A DNA stretch of 64,000 bases from SZUA-584 sp040768905 (GTDB lineage Bacteria; Bacillota; Clostridia; Christensenellales; SZUA-584): assembly GCA_040768905.1 (NCBI GenBank), contig JAXGMA010000001.1, positions 1,860,001 through 1,924,000 of the forward strand, in the 5' to 3' direction. The notes beneath the pieces are model-generated. The model did not search any database and was not told where the DNA came from. It saw nothing but the letters and a program-made list of their open reading frames with translations. Below, in pieces: positions 8,582 through 17,688 of this stretch (position 1 is the first letter of the stretch; each line of letters begins with the position of its first letter). The position numbers and the translations under genes are program-made.

Positions 8582-11500
8582 TTACACGCGTTTTTCTACG
8601 CTCATCCGTGCTTTTTCTCCGTTGATGTCCCACTCTTTTTCATAACCGCGCAGCGTATCAGAAATCTCATCCGCCAGCACCTCCTGTTTGATTTCATCAG
8701 CGTTGCGCTTGAGCACGCCGTCAAGCTGCACGCTGCCCGTGACAGCCAGCCTGATATGATCCATCACTTCAAAACCGGCTTCTTTGCGCATCGTCTGTAT
8801 TTTAGAGATCATTTCGCGCACGAAGCCTTCTTCGATTAGCTCTGGGGAGAGCACCGTGTCAAGGATCACACTTAAGCTTCCTTCGGATTCTGCCACAAAA
8901 CCCTGTTTTTGCACAGGTTCGATGAGCATGTCTTCTGCAGTCAGTTCAATCTGCTGCCCGCTTGTTTCAAAGACATAACTGCCCCCGTCCTGCACAGCCG
9001 CGACGACTGCGCTGCCGTCCGCTTCGGCAAGGTGGTCGCGTATGGTGCCAAGTAGCGCCCCGTAACGCGGCCCAAGGGTCTTGAGCTGCGGTTTGATGCT
9101 GTATGAGATAAACGAAGACAGATCCGCGCCCAGCGATACCTTTTTGACATTGAGCTCTCCGGCGATGAGCTCAATAAACATATCGTCCAAAGACTCAAGG
9201 CCCGCGACATACATATTTGCGATTGGCTGGCGGTTTTTTATCGCAGCCGCATTGCGTGCACTGCGCCCCAACACCACGATGCGCAGCACTGCACCCATAC
9301 CCTGCTCAAGCTCTCTGTCTATCAGCGCCGCATTGGCAGCAGGATATTCGCAGAGGTGCACGCTTTCGGGTGCGTGTTTATCTGCGCTGCGCACGATATT
9401 CTGATACATGGCCTCGGTCATAAACGGTATAAACGGCGCCGCAAGCCGGCACAGCGTTTCTAGTACCGTGTATAGCGTGCCGAACGCGTCCGCTTTGTCC
9501 TGCTCCATGCCGGAGGCCCAGAAACGGCTGCGGCAGCGGCGTACATACCAGTTTGAGAGTTCGTCGACGAATCTGTCAAGCTCACGCGCGGGCTCTGTAA
9601 GGTGGTAGCTGTCAAGGTGTTTTCTCACGGTCTTTATCAATGTGTGCAGGCGCGAAAGTATCCACCTGTCCATCACGTTATCAAGGCTGATATCATGTTC
9701 TTTGGGGTTAAAATCGTCGATGTCGGCATAAAGCACATAAAACGCGTATGTGTTCCAAAGCGTGCCCATAAACTTACGCTGCGCTTCCGAAACGGCATCC
9801 TGAGAAAACCGGCTTGGAAGCCAAGGCATACTGCCCACGTAAAAATACCAGCGCACCGCGTCAGCCCCCTGCTTTTCGAGCACCGTCCATGGGTCGACCA
9901 CGTTGCCCTTGTGTTTGCTCATCTTCTGGCCGTCCTTGTCCTGCACATGCCCCAAAACGATGCAGTTGTCAAACGGATTGCGGCCGAAAACAAGCGTACC
10001 GATGGCTAGCAGCGTATAAAACCATCCGCGCGTCTGGTCAACGGCTTCGCTGATAAAATCTGCCGGGAAACGGCGTTCGAATTCTTCTTTGTTTTCAAAA
10101 GGATAGTGCCACTGCGCGAATGGCATCGCGCCGGAATCGTACCAGCAGTCGATCACCTCAGGCACGCGCTTCATCGCAGCCCCGCATCGTTCGCATTTTA
10201 TCGTGATAACATCGATAAACGGCTTATGCAGCTCGATATCTTCCGGTACGTTATGCCCCTTATGCTTGAGCTCTTCTATCGAGCCGATCACGGTATGGTG
10301 GCCGCAGCGGCACTCCCAGACGGGAAGCGGCGTGCCCCAGTAGCGTTCGCGGGAAAGCCCCCAATCGATCACGTTCTCCAGAAAATTGCCCATACGGCCT
10401 TCCCTGATGTTGTCTGGCAGCCAGCCGACCGCGCGGTTGTTTTTGATAAGCAGTTCCTTGAGCGCTGTTATTTTGATAAACCATGTGCTGCGCGCATAAT
10501 AGAGCAGCGTCGTATCACAGCGCCAGCAGAAAGGATAACTGTGCAGATAATCCCTTTTTGATAACAGCAGGCCGCGTGCATCAAGATCCTGCGTGATCTT
10601 TGGATCGGCGTCCTTGACGAAAACGCCGTCCCAGGGTGTGTTTGGCTTGAACCGCCCCTGCTCGTTGACCATCTGCACAAACGGCAGATCATATCTGCGC
10701 CCGACATGCGCATCGTCTTCACCGAAAGCAGGCGCGATGTGTACAATGCCTGACCCGTCGGACAGCGTCACAAAATCACTCACCGTGACATAAAAGGCCT
10801 TTTTGTCGGTCTCGCCAAAATCAAAAAGCGGCTCGTACTCCCTGTGTTCAAGATCCCTGCCCGCAAATCTTTCTACTGTCCGCGCGCCTTCACCGAGCAC
10901 TGCTTCCACCAGCGCGGCCGCAAGAATCAGCTTTTGCCCCTGATACTCCACCTTGACATACATCTCATCCGGGTTTACACACAGCGCGACGTTGGATGGC
11001 AGCGTCCAGGGCGTCGTCGTCCATGCCAGAAAATAAGTGTCTGCTTCATCCCTGGCCTTGAACTTGACAAAGATCGATTCTTCCTCGACATCTTTATAGC
11101 CCTGTGCCACCTCGTGGGAGGAAAGCGCGGTGCCGCAGCGCGGACAGTAAGGCACCACCTTGTGCCCCTTGTATAAAAGCCCCTTGTCGGCGATCTGCTT
11201 GATAGACCACCACACCGACTCGATATAATCATTGTCATAGGTGATATAAGGGTGTTCCATATCCACCCAAAAACCGACACGTTCAGACATCTTTTCCCAG
11301 TCGGCCTTGTATTTCCATACGCTTTTTTTGCATTCTGCGATAAAAGGTTCCACACCGTACTGCTCTATCTGCTGCTTGCCGTCAAGGCCTAAAAGTTTTT
11401 CGACCTCAAGCTCAACGGGCAGCCCGTGTGTGTCCCAGCCCGCCTTGCGCAGCACATCATAGCCCTGCATCGTCTTGTATCGCGGGATCAGGTCCTTGAT

Positions 11501-11692
11501 GCACCTTGTTAGTATATGCCCGATATGGGGCTTGCCGTTGGCTGTGGGCGGCCCGTCATAGAACGTGTACGGCGGCTTTCCGCTGCTTTTCTCCACGGTT
11601 TTCTTAAAAATCTGATTGTCCTTCCAGAACTTTAAGACTTCAATCTCCCTGTCCTTGAAATTCAGTGTTTTGTCGACCTGTCTGTACAACAT
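8582..11692 (-). CDS. ileS: Isoleucyl-tRNA synthetase
   Basis: A 1036-residue class I synthetase that charges tRNA-Ile. The HIGH signature is PHIGHIL, the KMSKS loop is DGQKMSKHKGN, and an editing (CP1) domain lies between them; a zinc site may be formed by CRCG and CERC around residues 490-540. The length and C-terminal domain fit the longer type 2 form. ATG at 11692 has GAGGAGAG upstream; the reading frame remains open further upstream, but that stretch is the T-box leader. Expression should rise when uncharged tRNA-Ile accumulates. Confidence 0.96.
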   Translation of the reverse strand: MLYRQVDKTLNFKDREIEVLKFWKDNQIFKKTVEKSSGKPPYTFYDGPPTANGKPHIGHILTRCIKDLIPRYKTMQGYDVLRKAGWDTHGLPVELEVEKLLGLDGKQQIEQYGVEPFIAECKKSVWKYKADWEKMSERVGFWVDMEHPYITYDNDYIESVWWSIKQIADKGLLYKGHKVVPYCPRCGTALSSHEVAQGYKDVEEESIFVKFKARDEADTYFLAWTTTPWTLPSNVALCVNPDEMYVKVEYQGQKLILAAALVEAVLGEGARTVERFAGRDLEHREYEPLFDFGETDKKAFYVTVSDFVTLSDGSGIVHIAPAFGEDDAHVGRRYDLPFVQMVNEQGRFKPNTPWDGVFVKDADPKITQDLDARGLLLSKRDYLHSYPFCWRCDTTLLYYARSTWFIKITALKELLIKNNRAVGWLPDNIREGRMGNFLENVIDWGLSRERYWGTPLPVWECRCGHHTVIGSIEELKHKGHNVPEDIELHKPFIDVITIKCERCGAAMKRVPEVIDCWYDSGAMPFAQWHYPFENKEEFERRFPADFISEAVDQTRGWFYTLLAIGTLVFGRNPFDNCIVLGHVQDKDGQKMSKHKGNVVDPWTVLEKQGADAVRWYFYVGSMPWLPSRFSQDAVSEAQRKFMGTLWNTYAFYVLYADIDDFNPKEHDISLDNVMDRWILSRLHTLIKTVRKHLDSYHLTEPARELDRFVDELSNWYVRRCRSRFWASGMEQDKADAFGTLYTVLETLCRLAAPFIPFMTEAMYQNIVRSADKHAPESVHLCEYPAANAALIDRELEQGMGAVLRIVVLGRSARNAAAIKNRQPIANMYVAGLESLDDMFIELIAGELNVKKVSLGADLSSFISYSIKPQLKTLGPRYGALLGTIRDHLAEADGSAVVAAVQDGGSYVFETSGQQIELTAEDMLIEPVQKQGFVAESEGSLSVILDTVLSPELIEEGFVREMISKIQTMRKEAGFEVMDHIRLAVTGSVQLDGVLKRNADEIKQEVLADEISDTLRGYEKEWDINGEKARMSVEKRV

Positions 11693-11714
11693 GCCTCTCT
11701 CCTCGCACTTTTTC

Positions 11715-11990
11715 TTTTCTAATAAAAAAACGCCCTGCCCATGGGGCAAAAGACGCGTGTCCTTCACGGTACCACCCAATTTGATGCCAACCATGCGGCA
11801 CCATCTCTGATCAGCGCTTTAACGGACGCCTCCGTTTCTGCTTAAAGGCCGCTTTGCCGCTCGGCAGAAAAGCATAGCAGGTGATGACATAGCCGCATAT
11901 TTGACGGGGCTTTCACCCTCTCCCCGCTCGCTTTGACAACCTCTTGCAGCCGCCGTGTCCCGCATCATCGCTTTCTTGTTTTATGATTTC
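11715..11990 (-). promoter_or_regulatory. T-box riboswitch leader (isoleucine)
   Basis: The T-box core TGGGTGGTACCG lies at 11767-11778 (minus strand), ahead of the terminator. Stem I elements are visible further upstream, including GAGAGGGTGAAAGCC near 11905-11920. A candidate AUC specifier codon (minus strand, 11883-11885) in GTCATCACC matches isoleucine. The leader is about 275 bases long and starts just after a strong promoter. Confidence 0.9.
11724..11757 (-). terminator. T-box regulated terminator of ileS
   Basis: On the minus strand a GCCC/GGGC core with outer GCG/CGC pairing is followed by seven T residues, directly after the T-box sequence. In T-box leaders this terminator is disrupted when uncharged tRNA stabilises the antiterminator. 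Confidence 0.8.
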
Positions 11991-11992
11991 TT

Positions 11993-12021
11993 ATTATAAT
12001 TGGACGCAATGCGTTTGTAAA
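11993..12021 (-). promoter_or_regulatory. Sigma-A promoter of the ileS T-box transcript
   Basis: Minus strand TTTACA (12016-12021), a 17-base spacer and perfect TATAAT (11993-11998), placed immediately before the T-box leader. Confidence 0.85.
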
Positions 12022-12083
12022 GGGCTTTGAGCCGCTAACAATGATGCGCAGGCAGCAAGATAGCTTCAATGTGTCATTAATGC

Positions 12084-12112
12084 TTTTCATATGCTTTGCT
12101 TGATGCTATAAT
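12084..12112 (+). promoter_or_regulatory. Sigma-A promoter of nfnAB
   Basis: TTTTCA (12084-12089), a 17-base spacer and TATAAT (12107-12112), 34 bases before the GTG start of nfnA. Confidence 0.65.
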
Positions 12113-12146
12113 ATGATGATTTAATTTTGGCAAGAGGAGAGCTGCA

Positions 12147-12980
12147 GTGTATAGAATACTCAAAAAAAGGACGTTGAGCGAACAGGTCAAGCTCATGGTC
12201 ATCGAAGCGCCGCTCATCGCAAAAAAAGCGCGCCCGGGTCAGTTCATCATACTGCGCGCAAATGAGCAGGGTGAGCGCATCCCCTTGACCATCGCGGATT
12301 ACGATGCGCAGGCGGGAACGGTCACCATCATTTTTCAGGAAGTCGGCAAAACGACTATCCAGCTGGGCAAGCTTGAAGAGGGTGAGAGCCTTGTCGATTT
12401 TGTCGGTCCGCTCGGAAAACCTTCCCACTTTGAAGAAAGTGTGAAAAAGGCGGCCGTCATCGGCGGAGGGCTCGGAACAGCCATCGCGTACCCGCAGGCC
12501 AAATACCTGCATGCGCTGGGCATAGAGGTCACAAGTATTATCGGCTTTCGTACCAAGGATCTGATCATACTTGAAGACGAGGTCGGCGCCGTGTCCGACA
12601 AGCTTCTCGTGATGACGGATGACGGCAGCAACGGAAACAAAGGCTTTGTCACGGATGCGCTAAAATCACAAATTGAGGCTGGCGAGCAATTCGACCTTGT
12701 GGTCGCCATCGGCCCACTCATCATGATGAAATTCGTATCCAAGCTCACCAAAGAGTATGGCATCAAAACTATCGTGAGCATGAACCCGATCATGATCGAC
12801 GGCACGGGCATGTGCGGCGGATGCCGCGTCACCGTGGGCGGCAAAACGCTGTTTGCCTGCGTGGACGGGCCGGATTTTGACGGCCACGAAGTGGATTATG
12901 ACGAAGCCATGCGCCGTCAGAACATGTACAAAAAGCAGGAGGAATCTTCATGCAACCTGTTTAAGGGGGTAGACAACTGA
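12147..12980 (+). CDS. nfnA: NfnA-type ferredoxin/NAD(P)H oxidoreductase small subunit
   Basis: A 277-residue subunit with an FAD-binding beta-barrel (1-95), an NAD-binding domain (VIGGGLGTAIAYPQAKYL near 108-125) and a C-terminal [2Fe-2S] motif (GTGMCGGCRVTVGG and FACVDGP). With the next gene it forms the NADH-dependent reduced ferredoxin:NADP oxidoreductase, which bifurcates electrons in anaerobes. The GTG start has AGAGGAGA upstream. The sequence is also called sulfide dehydrogenase subunit beta; the pairing favours Nfn. Confidence 0.87.
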   Translation: MYRILKKRTLSEQVKLMVIEAPLIAKKARPGQFIILRANEQGERIPLTIADYDAQAGTVTIIFQEVGKTTIQLGKLEEGESLVDFVGPLGKPSHFEESVKKAAVIGGGLGTAIAYPQAKYLHALGIEVTSIIGFRTKDLIILEDEVGAVSDKLLVMTDDGSNGNKGFVTDALKSQIEAGEQFDLVVAIGPLIMMKFVSKLTKEYGIKTIVSMNPIMIDGTGMCGGCRVTVGGKTLFACVDGPDFDGHEVDYDEAMRRQNMYKKQEESSCNLFKGVDN

Positions 12981-14374
12981 TGAAACGCAACATGGAACCT
13001 ACTAAAACAGCCATGCCTGAACAGGATGCAAAAAAACGCGCGCAGAATTTTTCAGAAGTGGCGCTCGGCTACACAGAGCAGATGGCCATGAGTGAGGCGC
13101 AGCGCTGCCTGCAGTGCAAAAACAAGCCCTGCGTAGCCGGCTGCCCGGTCTATGTACAGATCCCGGAGTTTATCGGGCTTATCGCCGAAGGCAAGCACAT
13201 GGAAGCCTACGACAAGATCAGAGAAACCAACAATCTTCCTGCAATATGCGGCCGCGTCTGCCCGCAGGAGGGGCAATGCGAAAAGCTATGCGTGCGCGGC
13301 ATCAAAAACGAACCGGTGGCTATCGGCCGGCTTGAGCGCTTCTGTGCGGATTACGCCATAGAGCACGGCGCGGCACCGACAGTCTGCGCGCTGCCTACGG
13401 GCAAAAAGGCGGCGGTTATCGGCTCGGGGCCTGCGGGCCTGACATGCGCGGCAGACCTTACCATGCTGGGCGTGGAAGTGACGATCTTCGAGGCGTTCCA
13501 TACTTCCGGCGGCGTACTCGTTTACGGCATACCCGAGTTTCGTCTTCCCAAAGCGCTCGTTCAGAAAGAGATCGACGCCATGATGTGCATGGGCGTGAAA
13601 ATCGAAACAAACATGGTCATGGGAAGGGTTCTGACCATAGACGATTTAAAACAGATGGGTTTTGGCGCCATCTTTATCGGCACCGGCGCCGGGCTCCCGA
13701 GTTTCATGAACCTGCCGGGTGAAAATTTAAACGGCGTGTATTCTGCCAACGAGTTTTTAACGCGCATCAACCTGATGAAGGGCTACAAATTCCCCGAATA
13801 TGACACGCCCGTCGTACGGCATAAAAAAGTGGCGGTCATCGGCGGCGGCAACGTAGCCATGGACGCAGCCAGGTGTGCAAAACGTCTCGGCGCGGAGGAA
13901 GTCTATATCGTCTACCGCCGCAGCGAGGCCGAGATGCCCGCGCGCGCAGAAGAAGTTGAGCATGCCAAAGAAGAGGGCATTATCTTTCACCTGCTCGTCA
14001 ATCCGACGCAGATACTCGGCACGGACGACGGCTATGTGCGCGGCATGACACTGCAGAAAATGGAGCTTGGCGAGCCGGACAGCTCGGGACGCCGCCGGCC
14101 TGTACCCATCAAAGGCTCGGAATACGATATTGATCTTGATGCGGTCGTCGTTGCCATCGGGCAGAGCCCGAATCCGCTGATGCGCGAAGCTACGCCGGGG
14201 CTCAAGACACACAGCTGGGGCGGCATCATCATCAACGAAGAGACCGGCGAGACCTCCATCGAAGGCGTCTATGCGGGCGGCGATGCGGTCTCAGGCGCGG
14301 CCACCGTCATCCTCGCGATGGGCGCGGGCAAGATCGCCGCAAAATCCATGTATGACTACCTTATGAAAAAGTAA
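12980..14374 (+). CDS. nfnB: NfnB / NADPH-dependent glutamate synthase-like subunit
   Basis: A 464-residue flavoprotein. The N-terminal [4Fe-4S] region has CLQCKNKPCVAGCPV and CGRVCPQEGQCEKLC. FAD binding is at GSGPAGLTCA (about 141-150) and NADPH binding at GGGNVAMD (about 284). It is homologous to the small subunit of glutamate synthase (GltA), but no large gltB subunit is present and it overlaps nfnA by one base (TGATG), so the Nfn complex is the better call. A strong terminator follows. Confidence 0.88.
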   Translation: MKRNMEPTKTAMPEQDAKKRAQNFSEVALGYTEQMAMSEAQRCLQCKNKPCVAGCPVYVQIPEFIGLIAEGKHMEAYDKIRETNNLPAICGRVCPQEGQCEKLCVRGIKNEPVAIGRLERFCADYAIEHGAAPTVCALPTGKKAAVIGSGPAGLTCAADLTMLGVEVTIFEAFHTSGGVLVYGIPEFRLPKALVQKEIDAMMCMGVKIETNMVMGRVLTIDDLKQMGFGAIFIGTGAGLPSFMNLPGENLNGVYSANEFLTRINLMKGYKFPEYDTPVVRHKKVAVIGGGNVAMDAARCAKRLGAEEVYIVYRRSEAEMPARAEEVEHAKEEGIIFHLLVNPTQILGTDDGYVRGMTLQKMELGEPDSSGRRRPVPIKGSEYDIDLDAVVVAIGQSPNPLMREATPGLKTHSWGGIIINEETGETSIEGVYAGGDAVSGAATVILAMGAGKIAAKSMYDYLMKK

Positions 14375-14382
14375 GTTTTATC

Positions 14383-14412
14383 AAAGCCGGCGAAAAACGC
14401 CGGCTTTTTTTG
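14383..14412 (+). terminator. Terminator of nfnAB
   Basis: A 10-base-pair stem (AAAGCCGGCG with CGCCGGCTTT), AAAAA loop and T run. Confidence 0.9.
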
Positions 14413-14461
14413 TCTTAGCCGCTCAATGAACATGGGACAAAGGACTGCCGCCAGCAGATCG

Positions 14462-15970
14462 TTATCCGCTCCAGCGCAGTTTGCCTATGACCCATGCACT
14501 AAGCTCGCTCAGCGACGGATGGATCACCATGGATCGAAATATCGGCCAATAAGTGCCCGATTCCGGACACATTTTTCTGATGCTTTCAAATTTGGAACTG
14601 TATGTGTCTTCCTTTGCATGCTGCTCAATTTTCCTTATATCACACTTTTGGCGTGCATTCATCAGATAAACAAACGGCTGAAGCAGCACAGCCGCATTAT
14701 GCCCCACGATATGCGCACCGATGATCTTTGCCTCTTCATCAACGATCAGCTTGAAAAAACCGTTGTCTTGGTCCTGATCAGAATATCCCATGGCGATACC
14801 GCCCGCGATCTTAGAATAATGGTTTGTGCCGACCATGATGCGCCGTCCGCTGCGCAGCGCTTCCTGTTCTGTCATACCGGCATGCGCCACCTGCGGCCAG
14901 GTGTATATCGCCCAGGGCACATGTGAATAATCCACGGCCCTTTGATCCCCTTCATCAAACAGGTTGTTGACAAGCACTTCGGCTTCAAAGTTGGCTTTGT
15001 GCCTGAACAGGTATTTGCCGTTGATATCGCCCAAAGCCCAAACGTTTTCGTGCGATGTTTTTAGATACTGATCCGTGATGATCCAGCCTCTCTGATCCGT
15101 TTGTATGCCAGCGCTGTCTATTTTGAGGCTGTCACTGTTGGGCTCTCTGCCGGCACATACAAAGATTTCCTCTGCCTCGATTTTATAACGGCCGCCTTTG
15201 TCAGTGTCTTCGAAGGTTGCGCTTTTTCTCCTTCCGGCTTTTCGCGCCTTAATCATCTTTGCATTTGTCAGCACCCTGATGCCATTGTTCTTGAAATGGT
15301 TCATAATAAACGCACTGATTTCTTCTTCCTCTGCCGCAAGCAGCCGGCTGCCCAGTTCAGCAATGGTCACCTTTGTTCCGAGCGCCGAAAAGATATGCGC
15401 AAACTCCGCACCGATAGCCCCGCCGCCGATGATCAACAGGCTTTTCCATGGCTTTTTGGGGAATTTTTCACCGAAAAAAGATTCTGATGTGACAAAACCC
15501 GTGTCATTAAGGCCTTCAATCGAAGGAATGAAAGACCGCGCGCCAGCTGCGATGATGATTTTATCACCCGTAAATTCATCAGAATAACTGCCGTCATTGT
15601 ACCGGACGCGCAGTGTCTTCTGTCCTGCAAACTCTGCCTGCCCGTTATAGACATCCAGTCCGTCAATGCTTTTCAAGCTGTTTTCTATTTGTGTGCTTTG
15701 GCCGATCTCCTGCCACATCCTTTGCGCGATTCGCGCCCAGCTGACTTTTGCCGGTTTGTATTCGAGGCCGATCTTTTTTGCGCGCGCGGCCTCGCGTATC
15801 ACATCCGCCGGATACACAAGCATTTTTGAGGGAATGCAGCCTCTGGTCAAGCATGTTCCCCCAAACTTTGATTGTTCGATAAGCGCACATGTCAAATTTC
15901 TTCTGACCGCTGCCTCCACCAATGTCAGCCCGACGCCGGCACCGATCACGACCATATCATATTTTTTCAT
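14462..15970 (-). CDS. Pyridine nucleotide-disulfide oxidoreductase (lipoamide dehydrogenase-like)
   Basis: A 502-residue flavoprotein with an N-terminal FAD motif (GAGVGL, without the usual third glycine), a redox disulfide Cys40/Cys45 in GGTCLTRGCIPSK, an NAD(P) motif (IGGGAIGAEFAHI) and a C-terminal dimer interface ending HPSLSEL. About 40 residues before that motif appear extra compared with E3 enzymes. No lipoyl-bearing complex is nearby, so the disulfide substrate is unknown. It lies 55 bases downstream of uvsE with its own GGGAGGA site. Confidence 0.85.
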   Translation of the reverse strand: MKKYDMVVIGAGVGLTLVEAAVRRNLTCALIEQSKFGGTCLTRGCIPSKMLVYPADVIREAARAKKIGLEYKPAKVSWARIAQRMWQEIGQSTQIENSLKSIDGLDVYNGQAEFAGQKTLRVRYNDGSYSDEFTGDKIIIAAGARSFIPSIEGLNDTGFVTSESFFGEKFPKKPWKSLLIIGGGAIGAEFAHIFSALGTKVTIAELGSRLLAAEEEEISAFIMNHFKNNGIRVLTNAKMIKARKAGRRKSATFEDTDKGGRYKIEAEEIFVCAGREPNSDSLKIDSAGIQTDQRGWIITDQYLKTSHENVWALGDINGKYLFRHKANFEAEVLVNNLFDEGDQRAVDYSHVPWAIYTWPQVAHAGMTEQEALRSGRRIMVGTNHYSKIAGGIAMGYSDQDQDNGFFKLIVDEEAKIIGAHIVGHNAAVLLQPFVYLMNARQKCDIRKIEQHAKEDTYSSKFESIRKMCPESGTYWPIFRSMVIHPSLSELSAWVIGKLRWSG

Positions 15971-16025
15971 TTTTGTTCCTCCCTGCAGCCGTCCTTTTAT
16001 GCCATGATGCCAAAGTCCTTATCGC

Positions 16026-17282
16026 TTAGAATGAAAAGTACAGCGCATCCAGCAAATATGTTTCGCCGTATTTAACAGCCAGGCGGAAAAGCCATTTTTT
16101 GACGCTGCCTATAGGGATCGTGCCTCTCTGATAGTTATCGATCAGGCCGTAAAAAACCGCCTTTTCGTTGGCCGTGGCCGCCTTTTTAAAATAGCCCCAC
16201 ACATGCTGCGCTGCGTTGAGTGCATCTCCTTGCTTGAGCGGCTTTGAAAGCGCAGTCTCTATATGCGTATAAAATGGCACGGCTGGATACGCATTTTTGT
16301 CTTTGAGCAATGCGCGTATCTTAAGGTATTCCGCCTGCGATCTCTCAAGTACGGCGTATTTATACCTGCGCCATTCGGCCTCAAGCGTATTCATTGTTTT
16401 TCCGCCAGCTGTGCAGTTGATGCACTTGATCGCTGAAAGGTTTTTGTCTTTGACCTCCAGCATGATATCGACATCCTTTGTCTCAACGCTCTTGTAAAAA
16501 TCCATAAAAGGCGCGATGCTTATGGTAAATGAATGGGCGCCCGGCTGCTTTGATTGGTCCTGCTGCGAATAATGGATCTTCTGGCATCCGTCTTTTGGTT
16601 CCCAGGTCTCTTTGCAGCATGTGATCCAGTGTTCATGGTGTTTCCGGAGGCCGCAGGGGTTGGCCGCATTGTGCAGATGGTCGTATACGACCGGCAGGCC
16701 AAGCGCATGCCCCATTTCAAGCACATCCTCAATATGAAACACGCGGTCATCATTCTCAAGCACGAGCCTTTGCATCACAGAAGCGTCAAGGTATGAGCAG
16801 TGTGCCAAAAACCGCGCTTTCGAGGTCTTTTTGTCGCCATAGCCGCCCCCGAGATGCAGCACGATTTTATGCTGCGGAGAAAGCCCCATGCTGTCGAGCA
16901 CAAGCGCATGGTAATGCAGGTCGTCGACCGCATTTTGCACCACATCGGGTTTAGGAGAATTCAGCACCGTATACTGCCCCGGATGCATGGACACGCGCAT
17001 CCCTGCATTTATGATTTTCTGGCCGATCGCTTCAAGACGGGCACAAAAAACCTGCTGCCAGGAAAGCGTATTCACCGAACTGGAACCAAACGGGATCAGA
17101 TCCGAGCTGATCCTGAAAAGCGATATGCCGCTTATGATATTGTAGCCGATCAGATTATCGAGCGATTCCAGATTGTGCGCGATCAGATGCGAAAGCTTTT
17201 CCATGCTCGCATTCTTCTTCATGCAGCTTTTCATGTCTGTATGCGGTACCCCGACCGCCAGGCAGGCATAGCCTATACGCAA
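16026..17282 (-). CDS. uvsE: UV DNA damage endonuclease UvsE
   Basis: A 418-residue TIM-barrel endonuclease that nicks DNA 5' of UV photoproducts using divalent metals. Family signatures are RIGYACL at the very N-terminus, SMHPGQY, HLGGGYGDK and the YDHLHN metal site. A TTG at 17282 is preferred as start because GGGAGG lies six bases upstream and the product then begins MRIGYACL as in the family; an in-frame TTG at 17303 precedes that site. The C-terminal about 100 residues are an extension beyond the barrel. Confidence 0.9.
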   Translation of the reverse strand: MRIGYACLAVGVPHTDMKSCMKKNASMEKLSHLIAHNLESLDNLIGYNIISGISLFRISSDLIPFGSSSVNTLSWQQVFCARLEAIGQKIINAGMRVSMHPGQYTVLNSPKPDVVQNAVDDLHYHALVLDSMGLSPQHKIVLHLGGGYGDKKTSKARFLAHCSYLDASVMQRLVLENDDRVFHIEDVLEMGHALGLPVVYDHLHNAANPCGLRKHHEHWITCCKETWEPKDGCQKIHYSQQDQSKQPGAHSFTISIAPFMDFYKSVETKDVDIMLEVKDKNLSAIKCINCTAGGKTMNTLEAEWRRYKYAVLERSQAEYLKIRALLKDKNAYPAVPFYTHIETALSKPLKQGDALNAAQHVWGYFKKAATANEKAVFYGLIDNYQRGTIPIGSVKKWLFRLAVKYGETYLLDALYFSF

Positions 17283-17688
17283 AAGCCCCTCCCGATATTC
17301 CAAGGTTTATTTTTAAGATCAGCAGCTTTTTCCAAAATTATGAAGATGGTGTTTTTGTCTTTTTGCTTCAAGACGGTATTGTATATATCTTGATCATTAT
17401 ATCTTACTCTGGCTGTTCCTGCAATCATAGCGGTTCAAAATGGCCACGGAGCAGCGGCGGCAAAGGCTGTTTTATTGACTTTTTTGATGGTCTATTATAT
17501 TGTATCTTTAAACCCGGCCTTTGTTCTTTGACAGAGGCGCGCTCTTCTATGGGATGCGCTTTTTCGGGGAAAAATCAATCTCCCAATTTCAATCTAAGTG
17601 CGTCTTTGCCAAATAAAAAGCTGACTGCCGCTCCAGCACTTATATAAATAATGTTTGATCCCGCTGCCATGCTTTAAGGAGGCTTTAA
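17283..17688. other. Intergenic region uvsE-pirin
   Basis: About 400 bases with no convincing gene. A possible promoter TTGACT-17-TATTGT lies at 17475-17503, implying a leader of about 180 bases for the pirin gene. An 94-codon open frame at 17363-17647 has no ribosome binding site or recognisable product. Confidence 0.5.

Noticed and set aside
12980..14374. Glutamate synthase small subunit as the main call
   Set aside because: No large subunit is present and the gene is coupled to nfnA, so the Nfn assignment fits better.
17363..17647. 94-codon plus-strand open frame between uvsE and pirin
   Set aside because: No ribosome site, low-complexity translation and no family resemblance; lies in a non-coding gap.
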